This document shows, in pieces, positions 16,902 to 24,883 of a stretch of 64,000 nucleotides of DNA. The position numbers and the translations under genes were made by a program. Within the stretch, counting starts at the first letter, position 1, and each line of letters starts with the position of its first letter. The notes beneath the pieces were generated by a model. The model had not been told where the DNA came from, searched no databases, and saw only the letters and a program-made list of their open reading frames with translations. This DNA is from Mobilicoccus massiliensis (lineage in GTDB: Bacteria > Actinomycetota > Actinomycetes > Actinomycetales > Dermatophilaceae), in the NCBI RefSeq assembly GCF_000826525.2, contig NZ_LN651324.1:79865-143864 (forward strand), in the 5' to 3' direction.

Positions 16902-18199
16902 GCTCTCTGCCTCCTCCTCGGTGCACGCCGTTCACCGGCGCGTCGGGCGGCGAGATCGACGAGCCGTTCCGCCGCGTCACGACAGCTCTCGGTGTTCATA
17001 TGGGTCTCGTAGTACGAGCGCGCCGAGTCACCGCGGCGCGCGAGCTCGTCGTCGGACCACCCGGCCATTCTCGCGATCGCCGATGCCGTGCGCGTCGGAT
17101 CTCCGGGCGGGCAGGACAGGCCGCCGGCGTTCTCGACGACGTCCGCGACGTCCCCGGCCGCGTGGGCGAGCACGGGACGCCCGGCGCCCAGGCACGAGGC
17201 GACCTTGCTCGGCATCGTCACGCGCAGCAGGGGGGTGTCGGTGAGAGAGACGACGAGCACGTCGGCGCACGTGAGGAACTCGTCGATACGCTCGGGTGGC
17301 TGCGCCGGGAGGAGGCGAACGTTCGCCAGTCCGGCCGACTCGATCCGACGCTGCAGACGGTCTCGCATGACGCCCGGGCCGATGAGCGCGAGCGACGCCT
17401 CGGGAACGCGTGCGAACGCGTCCACGAGTGCGGTGAGGTTCTGCAGTTCGCCGAGGTTGCCGGCGTAGACGAAGAGCCGCCCGGCCGTGGGCAGTCCGAG
17501 CTCGTGACGGCGCCGCGTCGCCTCTGCCGCGGCGAGCCTGGGCAGGACGCGGGCGTCGACCGCGTTCGGGGTGTCGACCACGGCGTCGTCGGGCACGCCT
17601 CGCTCGACGAGGACCGCGCGCATGCCGGGGGAGATGACGCCCACGGCGTCGGTGTGGGCGAACGCGTGGCTGCAGAAGGCCGTGAGCCCCGACTCCATGA
17701 GCCGGGCGGCCCGGGAATCCCCGACGAAGCCGGCGGCCATGACACTGTCGGGCCACAGATCCTGCACGATCTGAGCGTGCGCGGCCCGGCCGCCGGCACC
17801 GCGCACCCGGTCGGCGAGCCGCGCCGTCAGCGCCGGCAGTGCAGCCGTCGCCGGGGAGGAATAGGTGAGCCACACGTCGGGACGCGGCAGGCGGGCCACG
17901 GCCAGGGCGGTGGCGGAGGTGGCGAACGAGAGATAGTTCGCCATGCGCGTCAGGGCGCGGGCGTCGTGGCTCGGGAAGAGCGGGGCTCGGTGGACGACGA
18001 CCTCGGACCCGGGGCGACGATCGACGTCGCGCCGGTAAGGACGCAGGGGGTAACCCTCGACGAGTCGTCCGGTGGGGTAGTTGGGAAACCCGGTGAGCAC
18101 GTCGACGGCGTGGCCGCGCGCCGCGAGGCCGTGGGCGATCCCGGCGGGAACCCCGGCCGGCTCCGGGGGGTACCACTGCGTGACGAGACGGATCCTCAC
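16898..18199 (-). CDS. Glycosyltransferase family 4, WbuB-like (candidate L-fucosaminyltransferase)
   Basis: A 433-residue GT-B enzyme. The N-terminus VTQWYPPEPAGVPAGIAHGLAARGH and LTGFPNYPTG match WbuB-type transferases, as do QIVQDLWPDSV and the donor-site block LLRVTMPSKVASCLGAGRPVLAH. WbuB adds N-acetyl-L-fucosamine to undecaprenyl-linked sugar, and the next three genes make exactly that donor, so this assignment is a reasonable inference. The GTG start at 18199 lies inside the stop of the acetyltransferase gene (GTGA at 18196-18199), and its own stop overlaps the capE start. The frame extends farther upstream, but only as a shadow of the neighbouring gene. Confidence 0.85.
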   Translation of the reverse strand: MRIRLVTQWYPPEPAGVPAGIAHGLAARGHAVDVLTGFPNYPTGRLVEGYPLRPYRRDVDRRPGSEVVVHRAPLFPSHDARALTRMANYLSFATSATALAVARLPRPDVWLTYSSPATAALPALTARLADRVRGAGGRAAHAQIVQDLWPDSVMAAGFVGDSRAARLMESGLTAFCSHAFAHTDAVGVISPGMRAVLVERGVPDDAVVDTPNAVDARVLPRLAAAEATRRRHELGLPTAGRLFVYAGNLGELQNLTALVDAFARVPEASLALIGPGVMRDRLQRRIESAGLANVRLLPAQPPERIDEFLTCADVLVVSLTDTPLLRVTMPSKVASCLGAGRPVLAHAAGDVADVVENAGGLSCPPGDPTRTASAIARMAGWSDDELARRGDSARSYYETHMNTESCRDAAERLVDLAARRAGERRAPRRRQRA

Positions 18200-18882
18200 G
18201 CCGCGGGCACACCCTTGACGACGACCCCGGCCAGGACGTTCCTCGTGACCAACGCCGCGCCGCCGACCACGGCGTCGTCTCCGATCGAGAGTCCCTGGAG
18301 GATCGCCGAATGGGTGCCGAGCATGACACCCCCGCCGATCGTCACGTCGCCCGACACGGCGACGAGCGGGTTGATCGAGACGTGGTCGCCGATGACGACG
18401 TCGTGGCCGACGCTGCACAGCAGGTTGACGTGCACGTGCCGGCCCACGCGCACGTTGGTCGTGAGCACGCTGCCGGCGCAGACGATCGTGCCGGGGCCGA
18501 GTTCGACGTCACCTCCCACGGTCGCGCCGGGGTGCACGAGCACCGGGCTCGGCCGGTCGCCGAGACGCGCGGCGATCCTGGCCTTGACCGCGGGGGAGCC
18601 GATGCCGATGACGTACTGCACGTCCGCGGGGGCCTGCTCGAGCCAGGCGAGATCGCCGATCACTCGAGCCCGTCGTCGCGCCACCCGTTCGAGGTTGTCC
18701 TGCGAAGGTGCATCGTCGACGTAGCCGAGCAGGTCGAACTGGATGCAGCCGGTGTTCATCGCCTCGACGACGTCCTGGACCTCCCGGCCGAAGCCGCCGC
18801 ATCCGACGATGACGATCGGGACGACCGGGGCCACCGAACCGGGAGGCGTGGTCGCCGAGGTGGGGTGCAGCGAAGCCGTCAT
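18196..18882 (-). CDS. PglD/NeuD-type sugar O/N-acyltransferase
   Basis: A 228-residue protein with an N-terminal Rossmann-like UDP-sugar-binding domain (IVIVGCGGFGREVQDVVEAM, about 24-43) and a C-terminal left-handed beta helix of hexapeptide repeats (VHPGATVGGDVELGPGTIVCAG, then VGHDVVIGDHVSINPLVAVSGDVTIGGG). The His of NLLCSVGHDVVIGD matches the catalytic His of PglD, which acetylates the 4-amino group of UDP-4-amino-4,6-dideoxy-GlcNAc. Upstream lie the dehydratase and aminotransferase that would make this substrate. ATG 18882 overlaps the TGA of the sugar transferase gene (ATGA), which decides between it and an ATG 21 bases further upstream. Confidence 0.88.
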   Translation of the reverse strand: MTASLHPTSATTPPGSVAPVVPIVIVGCGGFGREVQDVVEAMNTGCIQFDLLGYVDDAPSQDNLERVARRRARVIGDLAWLEQAPADVQYVIGIGSPAVKARIAARLGDRPSPVLVHPGATVGGDVELGPGTIVCAGSVLTTNVRVGRHVHVNLLCSVGHDVVIGDHVSINPLVAVSGDVTIGGGVMLGTHSAILQGLSIGDDAVVGGAALVTRNVLAGVVVKGVPAA

Positions 18883-19544
18883 GGTCGGACCTCTCGTGTG
18901 CATGATCGGATGTCTCGGGTACCGGTCGAGCCTTTGGTGGCGACGGGTTCGGGGCGGAACTCGGCCATGGTCGCCTCCCCGGGGGCGGAGATCCCGTCAC
19001 GCCGGACGACACGCACGACGGTGCGGGCCAGGATCGCCAGGTCGAGCGCGAGGGACGCCCGGTCGACGTACTCGACGTCCAGTCGCAACCGATCCTCCCA
19101 CGTCGTGGCGTTGCGGCCGTTGATCTGGGCCAGTCCGGTGAGCCCTGGCGGCACGTCGTGTCGCCGCGCCTCCTCGGCGGTGTAGCGCGGCAGGTACCGC
19201 ATGAGCAACGGGCGCGGGCCGACGAGACTGAGGTCGCCGCGCACGATGTTCCACAGCGAGGGGAGTTCGTCCAGGCTCGTCGAGCGCAGGAAGGACCCGA
19301 ACGCGTCCATCCGGGAGGCGTCGTCCGCACGCCCCGGCGTGACCGGATGCATCGTGCGGAACTTGAGCATCTCGAACGGTTCACCGTGCAGCCCGGGCCG
19401 GGTCTGACGAAAGAGGACGGGGCTGCCCAGTCGCGCCCTGACCCCGAGCGCGACCACGGCCTGCACGGGCAGGCTCACGACGAGCGCGGGCCCCGCCACC
19501 GCGAGATCGAGCGCGCGTTTGAGGCGGCGGTAGGCGGGGGTCAC
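18879..19544 (-). CDS. Initiating phosphosugar transferase, PglC-like (small monotopic PGT)
   Basis: A 221-residue bacterial sugar transferase. One hydrophobic, re-entrant-type helix lies at about 10-35 (LDLAVAGPALVVSLPVQAVVALG), followed by the catalytic core: PVLFRQTRPGLHGEPF, MLKFRTM, LRSTSLDELPSLWNI with the Asp-Glu dyad, GDLSLVGPRPLLMRYL and PPGLTGLAQINGRN. There is no long N-terminal membrane domain, so it is the short PglC form, not WcaJ or WbaP. It would move a phospho-sugar from the UDP donor to the polyprenyl phosphate carrier, the first committed step of the glycan. GTG 19544 overlaps the aminotransferase stop (GTGA at 19541-19544). About 25 C-terminal residues after DGISAPGEA are unconserved. 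Confidence 0.9.
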   Translation of the reverse strand: MTPAYRRLKRALDLAVAGPALVVSLPVQAVVALGVRARLGSPVLFRQTRPGLHGEPFEMLKFRTMHPVTPGRADDASRMDAFGSFLRSTSLDELPSLWNIVRGDLSLVGPRPLLMRYLPRYTAEEARRHDVPPGLTGLAQINGRNATTWEDRLRLDVEYVDRASLALDLAILARTVVRVVRRDGISAPGEATMAEFRPEPVATKGSTGTRDIRSCTREVRP

Positions 19545-20749
19545 GGCTGCGCCCTCCGCTCGCGGCTTGCGGAGAGCGCGGACTGCAGAACGCCACCCAC
19601 ACGCTCGACCTCGGCGTCGGTGAGGGCGGAGCCGCTGGGCAGGGTGATGCCCGAACCGAAGAGGCGCTCGCTCGTGCCGTCGAGGAAGGCGCGTGAGTCC
19701 GCGAAGACCGGCTGCAGGTGCATCGGCTTCCACAGATGCCGCGCCTCGATCCCGGCCTCGCCGAAGCGCGCGATGAGGGCGTCGGGGCCGAGGCCGTCGG
19801 GGCCGAGGCCGTCGGTAGTGCAGCCGGGGCCGTCGATGACGAGACACGTGAGCCAGCAGTTGTCGCCCTCGTCACCCGTCGCTCCGTCGGGCCCGCCCGG
19901 CGCTCGGCCGAGGATCCGCACGCCGTCGAACCCGTCGACGAGGTCTGCGTAGTACGCCCGGATCGCTCGGCGGCGGGCGATCATGTCGTCCAGTCGAACG
20001 AGCTGGGCCCGGCCCAGGGCGGCGAGGATGTTCGAGAGTCGGTAGTTGTAGCCGATCTCGGTGTGCTCGTACCACGGCACGGGCCGGCGGGCCTGCGTCG
20101 AGAGGTACCGGGCCCGGGCCAGCAGCTCGGGGTCGGAGGAAAGGAGCATGCCTCCGCCGGAGGTCGTCATGATCTTGTTGCCGTTGAACGACAGAGCCGC
20201 CGCCCGGCCGAACGACCCCGCCGCGCCGCCGGCCGTCGTGGCTCCCAGGGCCTCCGCGGCGTCTTCGAGGAGCGGGATGCCGCGTTCTGCGAGCGCGGGC
20301 GCGATCGCGGCGTAGTCGCAGGCCCGGCCGAAGAGATCGACGGTCATGACCGCGGCGATGTCGACCCCCTCGTCGAGAAGGGTGTCGACGGCCTCGACGA
20401 GAAGCGCCGGGGAGACGTTCGCGTCGTCGCCCGAATCGACGAAGACCGGCTCGGCGCCGGTGTAGGCGACCGCGTTGGCCGAGGCCGCGAACGTCATGCT
20501 CGGCAGGACGACGCAGCGGCCCGGTCGGGCGCCCATGCCTTCGAGCGCGAGGTGCAAGGCGGCCGTTCCCGAGGCGAGCGCCAACGCGCCCATCTCGCCA
20601 CCGTCGCCGACGCGGGCCGCCACCTCCGCCTCGAACGCGTCGACCTCGGGTCCGAGGGGCGCCACCCAACCCGATCGCAGCGCCCGCAGGACGTACTCCT
20701 CCTCGAGCTCGGTGACGTGTGCCTGCGAGAGCAGGACCCGGTCGCTCAT
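19541..20749 (-). CDS. DegT/DnrJ/EryC1-type sugar aminotransferase (PglE-like)
   Basis: A 402-residue PLP enzyme. LASGTAALHLAL binds the cofactor phosphate, PSMTFAASANAVAYTGAEPVFVD, LEDAAEALGA and LSFNGNKIMTTSGGG follow, with Lys192 as the likely Schiff-base residue, and YNYRLSNILAALGRAQL lies in the dimer interface. The order dehydratase-aminotransferase-PGT-acetyltransferase points to C4 amination of the 4-keto-6-deoxy intermediate toward UDP-diNAc-bacillosamine or its epimer. The ATG overlaps the dehydratase stop (ATGA at 20746-20749). A small insertion with a duplicated 15-bp unit (19781-19810) sits in the C-terminal domain. Confidence 0.9.
   Translation of the reverse strand: MSDRVLLSQAHVTELEEEYVLRALRSGWVAPLGPEVDAFEAEVAARVGDGGEMGALALASGTAALHLALEGMGARPGRCVVLPSMTFAASANAVAYTGAEPVFVDSGDDANVSPALLVEAVDTLLDEGVDIAAVMTVDLFGRACDYAAIAPALAERGIPLLEDAAEALGATTAGGAAGSFGRAAALSFNGNKIMTTSGGGMLLSSDPELLARARYLSTQARRPVPWYEHTEIGYNYRLSNILAALGRAQLVRLDDMIARRRAIRAYYADLVDGFDGVRILGRAPGGPDGATGDEGDNCWLTCLVIDGPGCTTDGLGPDGLGPDALIARFGEAGIEARHLWKPMHLQPVFADSRAFLDGTSERLFGSGITLPSGSALTDAEVERVGGVLQSALSASRERRAQP
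19781..19810. repeat. 15-bp tandem duplication inside the aminotransferase gene
   Basis: GTCGGGGCCGAGGCC is repeated twice without interruption (19781-19795 and 19796-19810), adding five residues and giving DGLGPDGLGPDA in the protein. It lies in a loop-like, weakly conserved region, so function is probably kept. Confidence 0.8.
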
Positions 20750-22602
20750 CGCGGCTCCTCGGTGCAGTCGGCGGTCGGGGCAGGCTCGCGCACCCCTGGA
20801 TCACCCCGGCCGGCGCAGGCGGCCCGACGCATCCACTCGCGTGCGTCACCGCCGGAGACGAAGGCGCGGGTCACGACCTCCCCGACGGCCAGCGGCGGCA
20901 CGGTGACCCGGCGCACGAGCTCATGAGCGGTGGGTCGGCGCTCCTCGGCATCGGAGAACAGGTCCTCGTCGAGCTTCTCCCCGGGGCGCAGGCCCGTGTA
21001 GACGATCTCGACGTCCTTGCGTCCCGAGAGCTGGATGAGTGTGGAGGCCACCTCGGCGATGCGCACCGGCTCTCCCATGTCGAGCACGAGAACGTCGCCG
21101 TCGGCCCCCATGGCACCGGCCTGCAGCACGAGCTGACAGGCCTCCGGGATGAGCATGAAGTAGCGCGTGACATCGGGATGGGTCACCGTGACCGGGCCAC
21201 CCCGTTCGATCTGCGCGGTGAACGCCGGCACCACGCTGCCGCGGGAGCCGAGCACGTTGCCGAACCGCACGCTGACGAACCGGCCGGGATGGCGGCAGGC
21301 GAATTCCGCCGTGAGTCGCTCGGTGAGGCGCTTGCTGTAGCCGAGGGTCGACGTGGGATCGGCGGCCTTGTCGGTCGAGACGTTGACGAAGGTGTCCACC
21401 CCGATCTCGGCCGCGACCTGCAGAACGTTGAGGGTGCCGACGACGTTCGTCTTCCAGGCCTCCTCGGGGAATCGTTCGAGCAGCGGAAGGTGCTTGAGAG
21501 CGGCCGCGTGGAACACGACGTCGGGTCGCGCCAGGGTCATCGTCGCCCGCAGCGCGTCCAGATCACGGATGTCGGCGAGCAGGATCGAATCGCGGTCGAG
21601 CAGCCCGTCGCCGTCGAGGGAGAGCTGCGTCGCGTGCAGCGCCGACTCGTCCCGGTCGAGCAGGTACAGCACGCCGGGAGAGAACCTCGCGATCTGACGG
21701 CACAGCTCGCTGCCGATCGAGCCCCCCGCGCCCGTGACGAGCACCCGCTTTCCCGCGAGGTTGCGCGAGATGACCTCGGTGTCGAGATGCACGGGGTGCC
21801 GCCCGAGGAGGTCGGCGAGGTCGAGGTCTCGCAGCGCGTCGGCGGGGGTGTCGTCCATCATCTCGGCCATCGACGGCAGGACCTTGACCGACAGGCCTGC
21901 CTGCGACGCCGCACCGGACAGCTCGCGCGCGAGGCCGCCCTCCAGGCTGGGAGCAGCGAGGACGAGCACCGTGGCGTCGGTCTGAGCGGCGACGCGCGCA
22001 AGATCGGCCCGGCCACCGCGGACCCGGACGCCGTCGATGCTCAGCCGTGCCTTGGCGGGATCGTCGTCGAGCAACGCGACCGGCATCACCGGGCTGTCGT
22101 CCTCACGCAGGGCGCTGCGCACGAGGCGGCGCCCACCACGGCCGGCGCCGAAGACGATGGCTCGTTCGGCGCCGGGACGACCCCGCGCGGCGCGGGTGCT
22201 CGTCGAGCGGACCATGAGCCGCAGCGCGAACATCACCAGCAACGCGAGCGCCCCGCCGGTGACGGCCGCGGACCGCGGCAGCGTCGGAGGTCGCCACAAC
22301 GTGCCGACGACGAACGTCAACGCCGTCACCAGCAGAGTCGTGCGGGCGAGATCCCAGGTCTCCTCGTAGGACCCGCGGTCGTGCCCGGTGCGGTACGGGC
22401 CGAGCAGGCCGCCGATGACGACCTGGAGAACGGCCGCGACGAGACCGAAGACGATCGTCAACGTCCATGCACCCGGCGGAAAGTCGAAGTCGTACCGCAG
22501 CCACACCGTCGAGAGCATCGCCACGATCCAACACACGGAGTCGACCGCGGCCCACCCGGCCCGCACGGCCCGCTGGCGACGGGCCACGGCGACGTCCAAC
22601 AC
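20746..22602 (-). CDS. Membrane-bound UDP-GlcNAc 4,6-dehydratase (PglF-like)
   Basis: A 618-residue protein with about four membrane helices in the first 150 residues, a CoA-binding-like Rossmann region (RAIVFGAGRGGRRLVRSAL), then the SDR domain: VLVTGAGGSIGSELCRQI, YLLDRDESALH, FHAAALKHLPLLERFPEEA, STDKAADPTSTLGYSKRLTE, RFGNVLGSRGSVVPAF and LRPGEKLDEDL. The usual catalytic Tyr position is Leu here (LGYSK), where PglF has Met. It would start the diacetamido-sugar branch. GTG 22602 is supported by GGGAGGAA seven bases upstream; the frame extends to 22783 without such a site. It is the first gene of the operon running to 13503. Confidence 0.9.
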   Translation of the reverse strand: MLDVAVARRQRAVRAGWAAVDSVCWIVAMLSTVWLRYDFDFPPGAWTLTIVFGLVAAVLQVVIGGLLGPYRTGHDRGSYEETWDLARTTLLVTALTFVVGTLWRPPTLPRSAAVTGGALALLVMFALRLMVRSTSTRAARGRPGAERAIVFGAGRGGRRLVRSALREDDSPVMPVALLDDDPAKARLSIDGVRVRGGRADLARVAAQTDATVLVLAAPSLEGGLARELSGAASQAGLSVKVLPSMAEMMDDTPADALRDLDLADLLGRHPVHLDTEVISRNLAGKRVLVTGAGGSIGSELCRQIARFSPGVLYLLDRDESALHATQLSLDGDGLLDRDSILLADIRDLDALRATMTLARPDVVFHAAALKHLPLLERFPEEAWKTNVVGTLNVLQVAAEIGVDTFVNVSTDKAADPTSTLGYSKRLTERLTAEFACRHPGRFVSVRFGNVLGSRGSVVPAFTAQIERGGPVTVTHPDVTRYFMLIPEACQLVLQAGAMGADGDVLVLDMGEPVRIAEVASTLIQLSGRKDVEIVYTGLRPGEKLDEDLFSDAEERRPTAHELVRRVTVPPLAVGEVVTRAFVSGGDAREWMRRAACAGRGDPGVREPAPTADCTEEPR

Positions 22603-22768
22603 GTGGTTCCTCCCGCGGTCGAGTAACCGATGGCATGCGAAAACCGGCCCACGCGAACGTGTTCCGACCAACCCCCCTGGCCCGGAGCATCCGATCACGG
22701 GCCCGGGGAAAGTGTAGCCCGCGAGAATCCGCGTCCCTTCGAGGCGACGTACCCGTCGCATCCCTGAC

Positions 22769-22774
22769 TAGCGT
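22769..22774 (+). promoter_or_regulatory. Candidate -10 box of a leaderless transcript
   Basis: TAGCGT ends seven bases before ATG 22782, and the gap (GGGCGCC) has no ribosome binding site, as expected for leaderless mRNAs, which are common in actinobacteria. No good -35 box is visible. Confidence 0.45.
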
Positions 22775-22781
22775 GGGCGCC

Positions 22782-23753
22782 ATGCTTGCCGCCTACTGCG
22801 AATCACAGTCCGCGTCCGACCCGCTCTCCGGCCTCGTCGTCGGTGAACGTCCCGATCCCGAGCCCCGTGACGGGTGGTCGGTCGTCACCCTGCGCGCCGC
22901 CACGCTCAACCACCACGACCTCTGGTCGCTACAAGGTGTCGGCCTGCCCGCCGACCGGCTCCCGATGATCCTCGGCTGCGACGGCGCCGGCATCGACGAG
23001 GACGGCAACGAGGTCATCCTCCACAGCGTCATCGCCTCGCCGGGCTGGCTCGGGGACGAGACGTTCGACCCCAAGCGCTCGCTGTTCTCCGAGGTGCACC
23101 AGGGAACGTTCTCCGAGCGGGTGCTCGTCCCGACGCGCAACCTCGTGCCCAAGCCGGAGGACATGAGCTGGGCCACTGCCGCCGCGCTGCCCACCGCCTG
23201 GCTCACGGCCTACCGGATGCTCTTTCGCAACGCCGACGTCACGCCGGGGGGTCTCGTGCTCGTGCAGGGCGCCGGCGGCGGTGTCGCGACCGCCCTCATC
23301 CAGCTGGGTGCCGCCGCGGGCCTGCGCATGTGGGTGACCAGCCGTGACGAGGAGAAGGGGCAACGTGCCGTCGAGCTCGGCGCCGAGGCAGCGTTCGAGT
23401 CCGGAGCCCGGCTGCCGGAGAAGGTCGACGCCGTCATGGAGACGGTCGGCGCCGCCACGTGGTCCCACTCCGTCAACGTCCTGCGCCCCGGTGGCACGAT
23501 CGTCACGTGCGGCGCCACCAGCGGCGACGCACCCAAGAAGACCGAACTCACGAAGATCTTCTTCCGACAACTCCGCGTCATCGGCTCGACGATGGGCAAC
23601 CGCGCCGAACTCGAACTCCTCTCCCAGTTCGTCCGGCGCCACGACCTCGACCCGATCGTCGACCTCGAGGTCCCCCTGGCCGACGCCCGCCAGGCCTTCG
23701 AACGCCTGGCCTCGGGAGACTCCTTCGGCAAGATCGTCCTCACCAACGCGTGA
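22782..23753 (+). CDS. Zinc-independent medium-chain dehydrogenase / quinone oxidoreductase-like protein
   Basis: A 323-residue MDR-superfamily protein. The N-terminal GroES-like domain has NHHDLWSLQGVGLPADRLPMILGCDGAG, and the nucleotide-binding domain has VQGAGGGVATALIQLGAAAG (about 164-183), the NADP-binding fold of quinone oxidoreductases. The Cys cluster for a structural zinc is missing and no catalytic zinc site is obvious, so the protein is of the zinc-free type. It should reduce or oxidise small carbonyl compounds with NADPH, substrate unknown. The start is ATG 22782 with a TAGCGT box seven bases before it. It is a single gene, divergent from the polysaccharide operon and followed by two hairpin repeats. 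Confidence 0.85.
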   Translation: MLAAYCESQSASDPLSGLVVGERPDPEPRDGWSVVTLRAATLNHHDLWSLQGVGLPADRLPMILGCDGAGIDEDGNEVILHSVIASPGWLGDETFDPKRSLFSEVHQGTFSERVLVPTRNLVPKPEDMSWATAAALPTAWLTAYRMLFRNADVTPGGLVLVQGAGGGVATALIQLGAAAGLRMWVTSRDEEKGQRAVELGAEAAFESGARLPEKVDAVMETVGAATWSHSVNVLRPGGTIVTCGATSGDAPKKTELTKIFFRQLRVIGSTMGNRAELELLSQFVRRHDLDPIVDLEVPLADARQAFERLASGDSFGKIVLTNA

Positions 23754-23769
23754 GCCCGGTGTCGTGAAC

Positions 23770-23844
23770 GCCGAAACAGGCACGTTCGCCCGCACGTCTC
23801 GGGCCGGGCGAGGCGCCCGGGCGGGCGAACCCGCCTGTTTCGGC
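23770..23844. repeat. Hairpin repeat related to the ACAGGC family (first copy), likely terminator
   Basis: Left arm 23770-23793 and right arm 23821-23844 are reverse complements at 22 of 24 positions, with a 27-base loop. The shared core is GCCGAAACAGGC followed by GTTCGCCC. It lies 17 bases after the oxidoreductase stop. The core resembles the elements at 8299-8428, 9519-9606 and the minisatellite at 53305. Confidence 0.75.
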
Positions 23845-23888
23845 TGGGCGGCGTGCGGCTGAGTGAGTCCCGCGTGAGGCCAAAGAGA

Positions 23889-23962
23889 GCCGAGACAGGC
23901 TCTTTCACCCCTGAGCCGCCGGGTTTTCGTGGCTGGGATGGGGTGAAAGGGCCTGTTTCGGC
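23889..23962. repeat. Hairpin repeat related to the ACAGGC family (second copy), likely terminator of the minus-strand gene
   Basis: Left arm 23889-23911 and right arm 23940-23962 match at 21 of 23 positions. On the plus-strand RNA both exceptions become G-U pairs, giving a continuous 23-bp stem with a 28-base loop. The core is GCCGARACAGGC followed by CTTTCACCCC. Confidence 0.75.
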
Positions 23963-24061
23963 GTCTTCTGGGTCGTGTGTTGCCCGGAGGCTCCGGACGG
24001 GCCCGTCAGCGGGTCTTGAGGGTGACGGTGCGGCCTCCGACGCTCGACGTGGGGGCCGTCG

Positions 24062-24712
24062 TCACGCGGTGGGCCGAGCCCGCCGACGGGAGGGGGAGCC
24101 CTTGGCGTCGGTGCGGGCTGACTTCACGGTCTCCCAGGTGCACACCGACCCGCGGCACGTGCCCTTCTGCAGGCTGGCCACGGCGCCCGACCAGGGCCGC
24201 AGCTTCTTCGCCTTGAGGTCGAAGCGGGTGGCGGCGACGGCGACGTTCGTGCGTCCGACGTTGGTCGACAGCCGGGAGCCGCTCTTGACGACGATGGCGC
24301 CGGGCGTGAGGTACATGAGCCCGTTCTCCGCGTCACTGCCCGAGACCGGCACGAGGCGGTATCGGCCGATCGCGGAGGCGTCCGGGGTCGGGATGGTCAC
24401 GGTCTGCTCGCGGCCGGTGAGGCTCACGCGCGCGACGTCCTTGTCGGAGGGAGACACCAACCGCCACGTTGCTCGCGACCCGAGGGGGCACTGGCCCAAC
24501 CGCATCTCGACCGAGGTCTTCGTGCCGGTGGTCGTGACGACCGGAGGAGCGGACACCGCACACGACGACGCGGACGGCACCGGCACCGCGGGTTTGGCGA
24601 CCGCAGCAGCGCCGGCGGTCTCGTTCGTGGCGGCCGACGCGGCGCTCGGCGCGGCGAACGTGGCAAGACAGGCGGCGGCGGACAGGGCGGCCAGGCGGGT
24701 TGCGGGACGCAT
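24062..24712 (-). CDS. Secreted hypothetical protein with an apparent 3' frameshift
   Basis: 216 residues in the continuous frame. A signal peptide is clear: MRPATRLAALSAAACLATFA, then APSAASAA with cleavage likely after ASA (about residue 28). The mature part is beta-rich, Thr/Ser/Val-rich, with few cysteines (SSCAVSA, GQCPLG, GTCRGSVCTW) that could form disulfides. The family is not recognised; it may be an exported domain of the cell wall. ATG 24712 has GAGGAGG upstream. The last residues of this frame (SPSRRRARPTA) use codons unlike the rest, whereas the neighbouring frame continues with all-G/C third positions (PLPSAGSAHRVTTAPTSSVG) to a TGA at 24006. A one-base indel near the five-G run at 24092-24096 would restore the longer product. 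Confidence 0.7.
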   Translation of the reverse strand: MRPATRLAALSAAACLATFAAPSAASAATNETAGAAAVAKPAVPVPSASSCAVSAPPVVTTTGTKTSVEMRLGQCPLGSRATWRLVSPSDKDVARVSLTGREQTVTIPTPDASAIGRYRLVPVSGSDAENGLMYLTPGAIVVKSGSRLSTNVGRTNVAVAATRFDLKAKKLRPWSGAVASLQKGTCRGSVCTWETVKSARTDAKGSPSRRRARPTA

Positions 24713-24883
24713 GGAGACCTCCTCGAGGGGCGAGACTGCGGGCCCCACCCTAACGGCGCTCGTCGACATCCAGGTGCCTCTCACGCCGTCGGTGGCGGCC
24801 GCGCGACACCTGGGCGGCACGTCGGCCCGCGACGCGCGACGGTGTGGGCCGTGCGCGTCGCGGGCCGATCCGTGGGTCCGATC

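Larger units (their letters stand above)
23754..24005. other. Convergent intergenic region holding two large hairpin repeats
   Basis: This region lies between the stop of the oxidoreductase (23753) and the frameshifted end of the secreted-protein gene (24006, or 24062 in the continuous frame). It has no convincing ORF. Its content is the two hairpins described separately at 23770-23844 and 23889-23962, probably one terminator for each strand. Confidence 0.7.

Noticed and set aside
20719..22626. A 635-residue plus-strand protein opposite the membrane dehydratase gene
   Set aside because: The minus-strand frame has clear SDR motifs and a ribosome binding site; the plus-strand frame has none.
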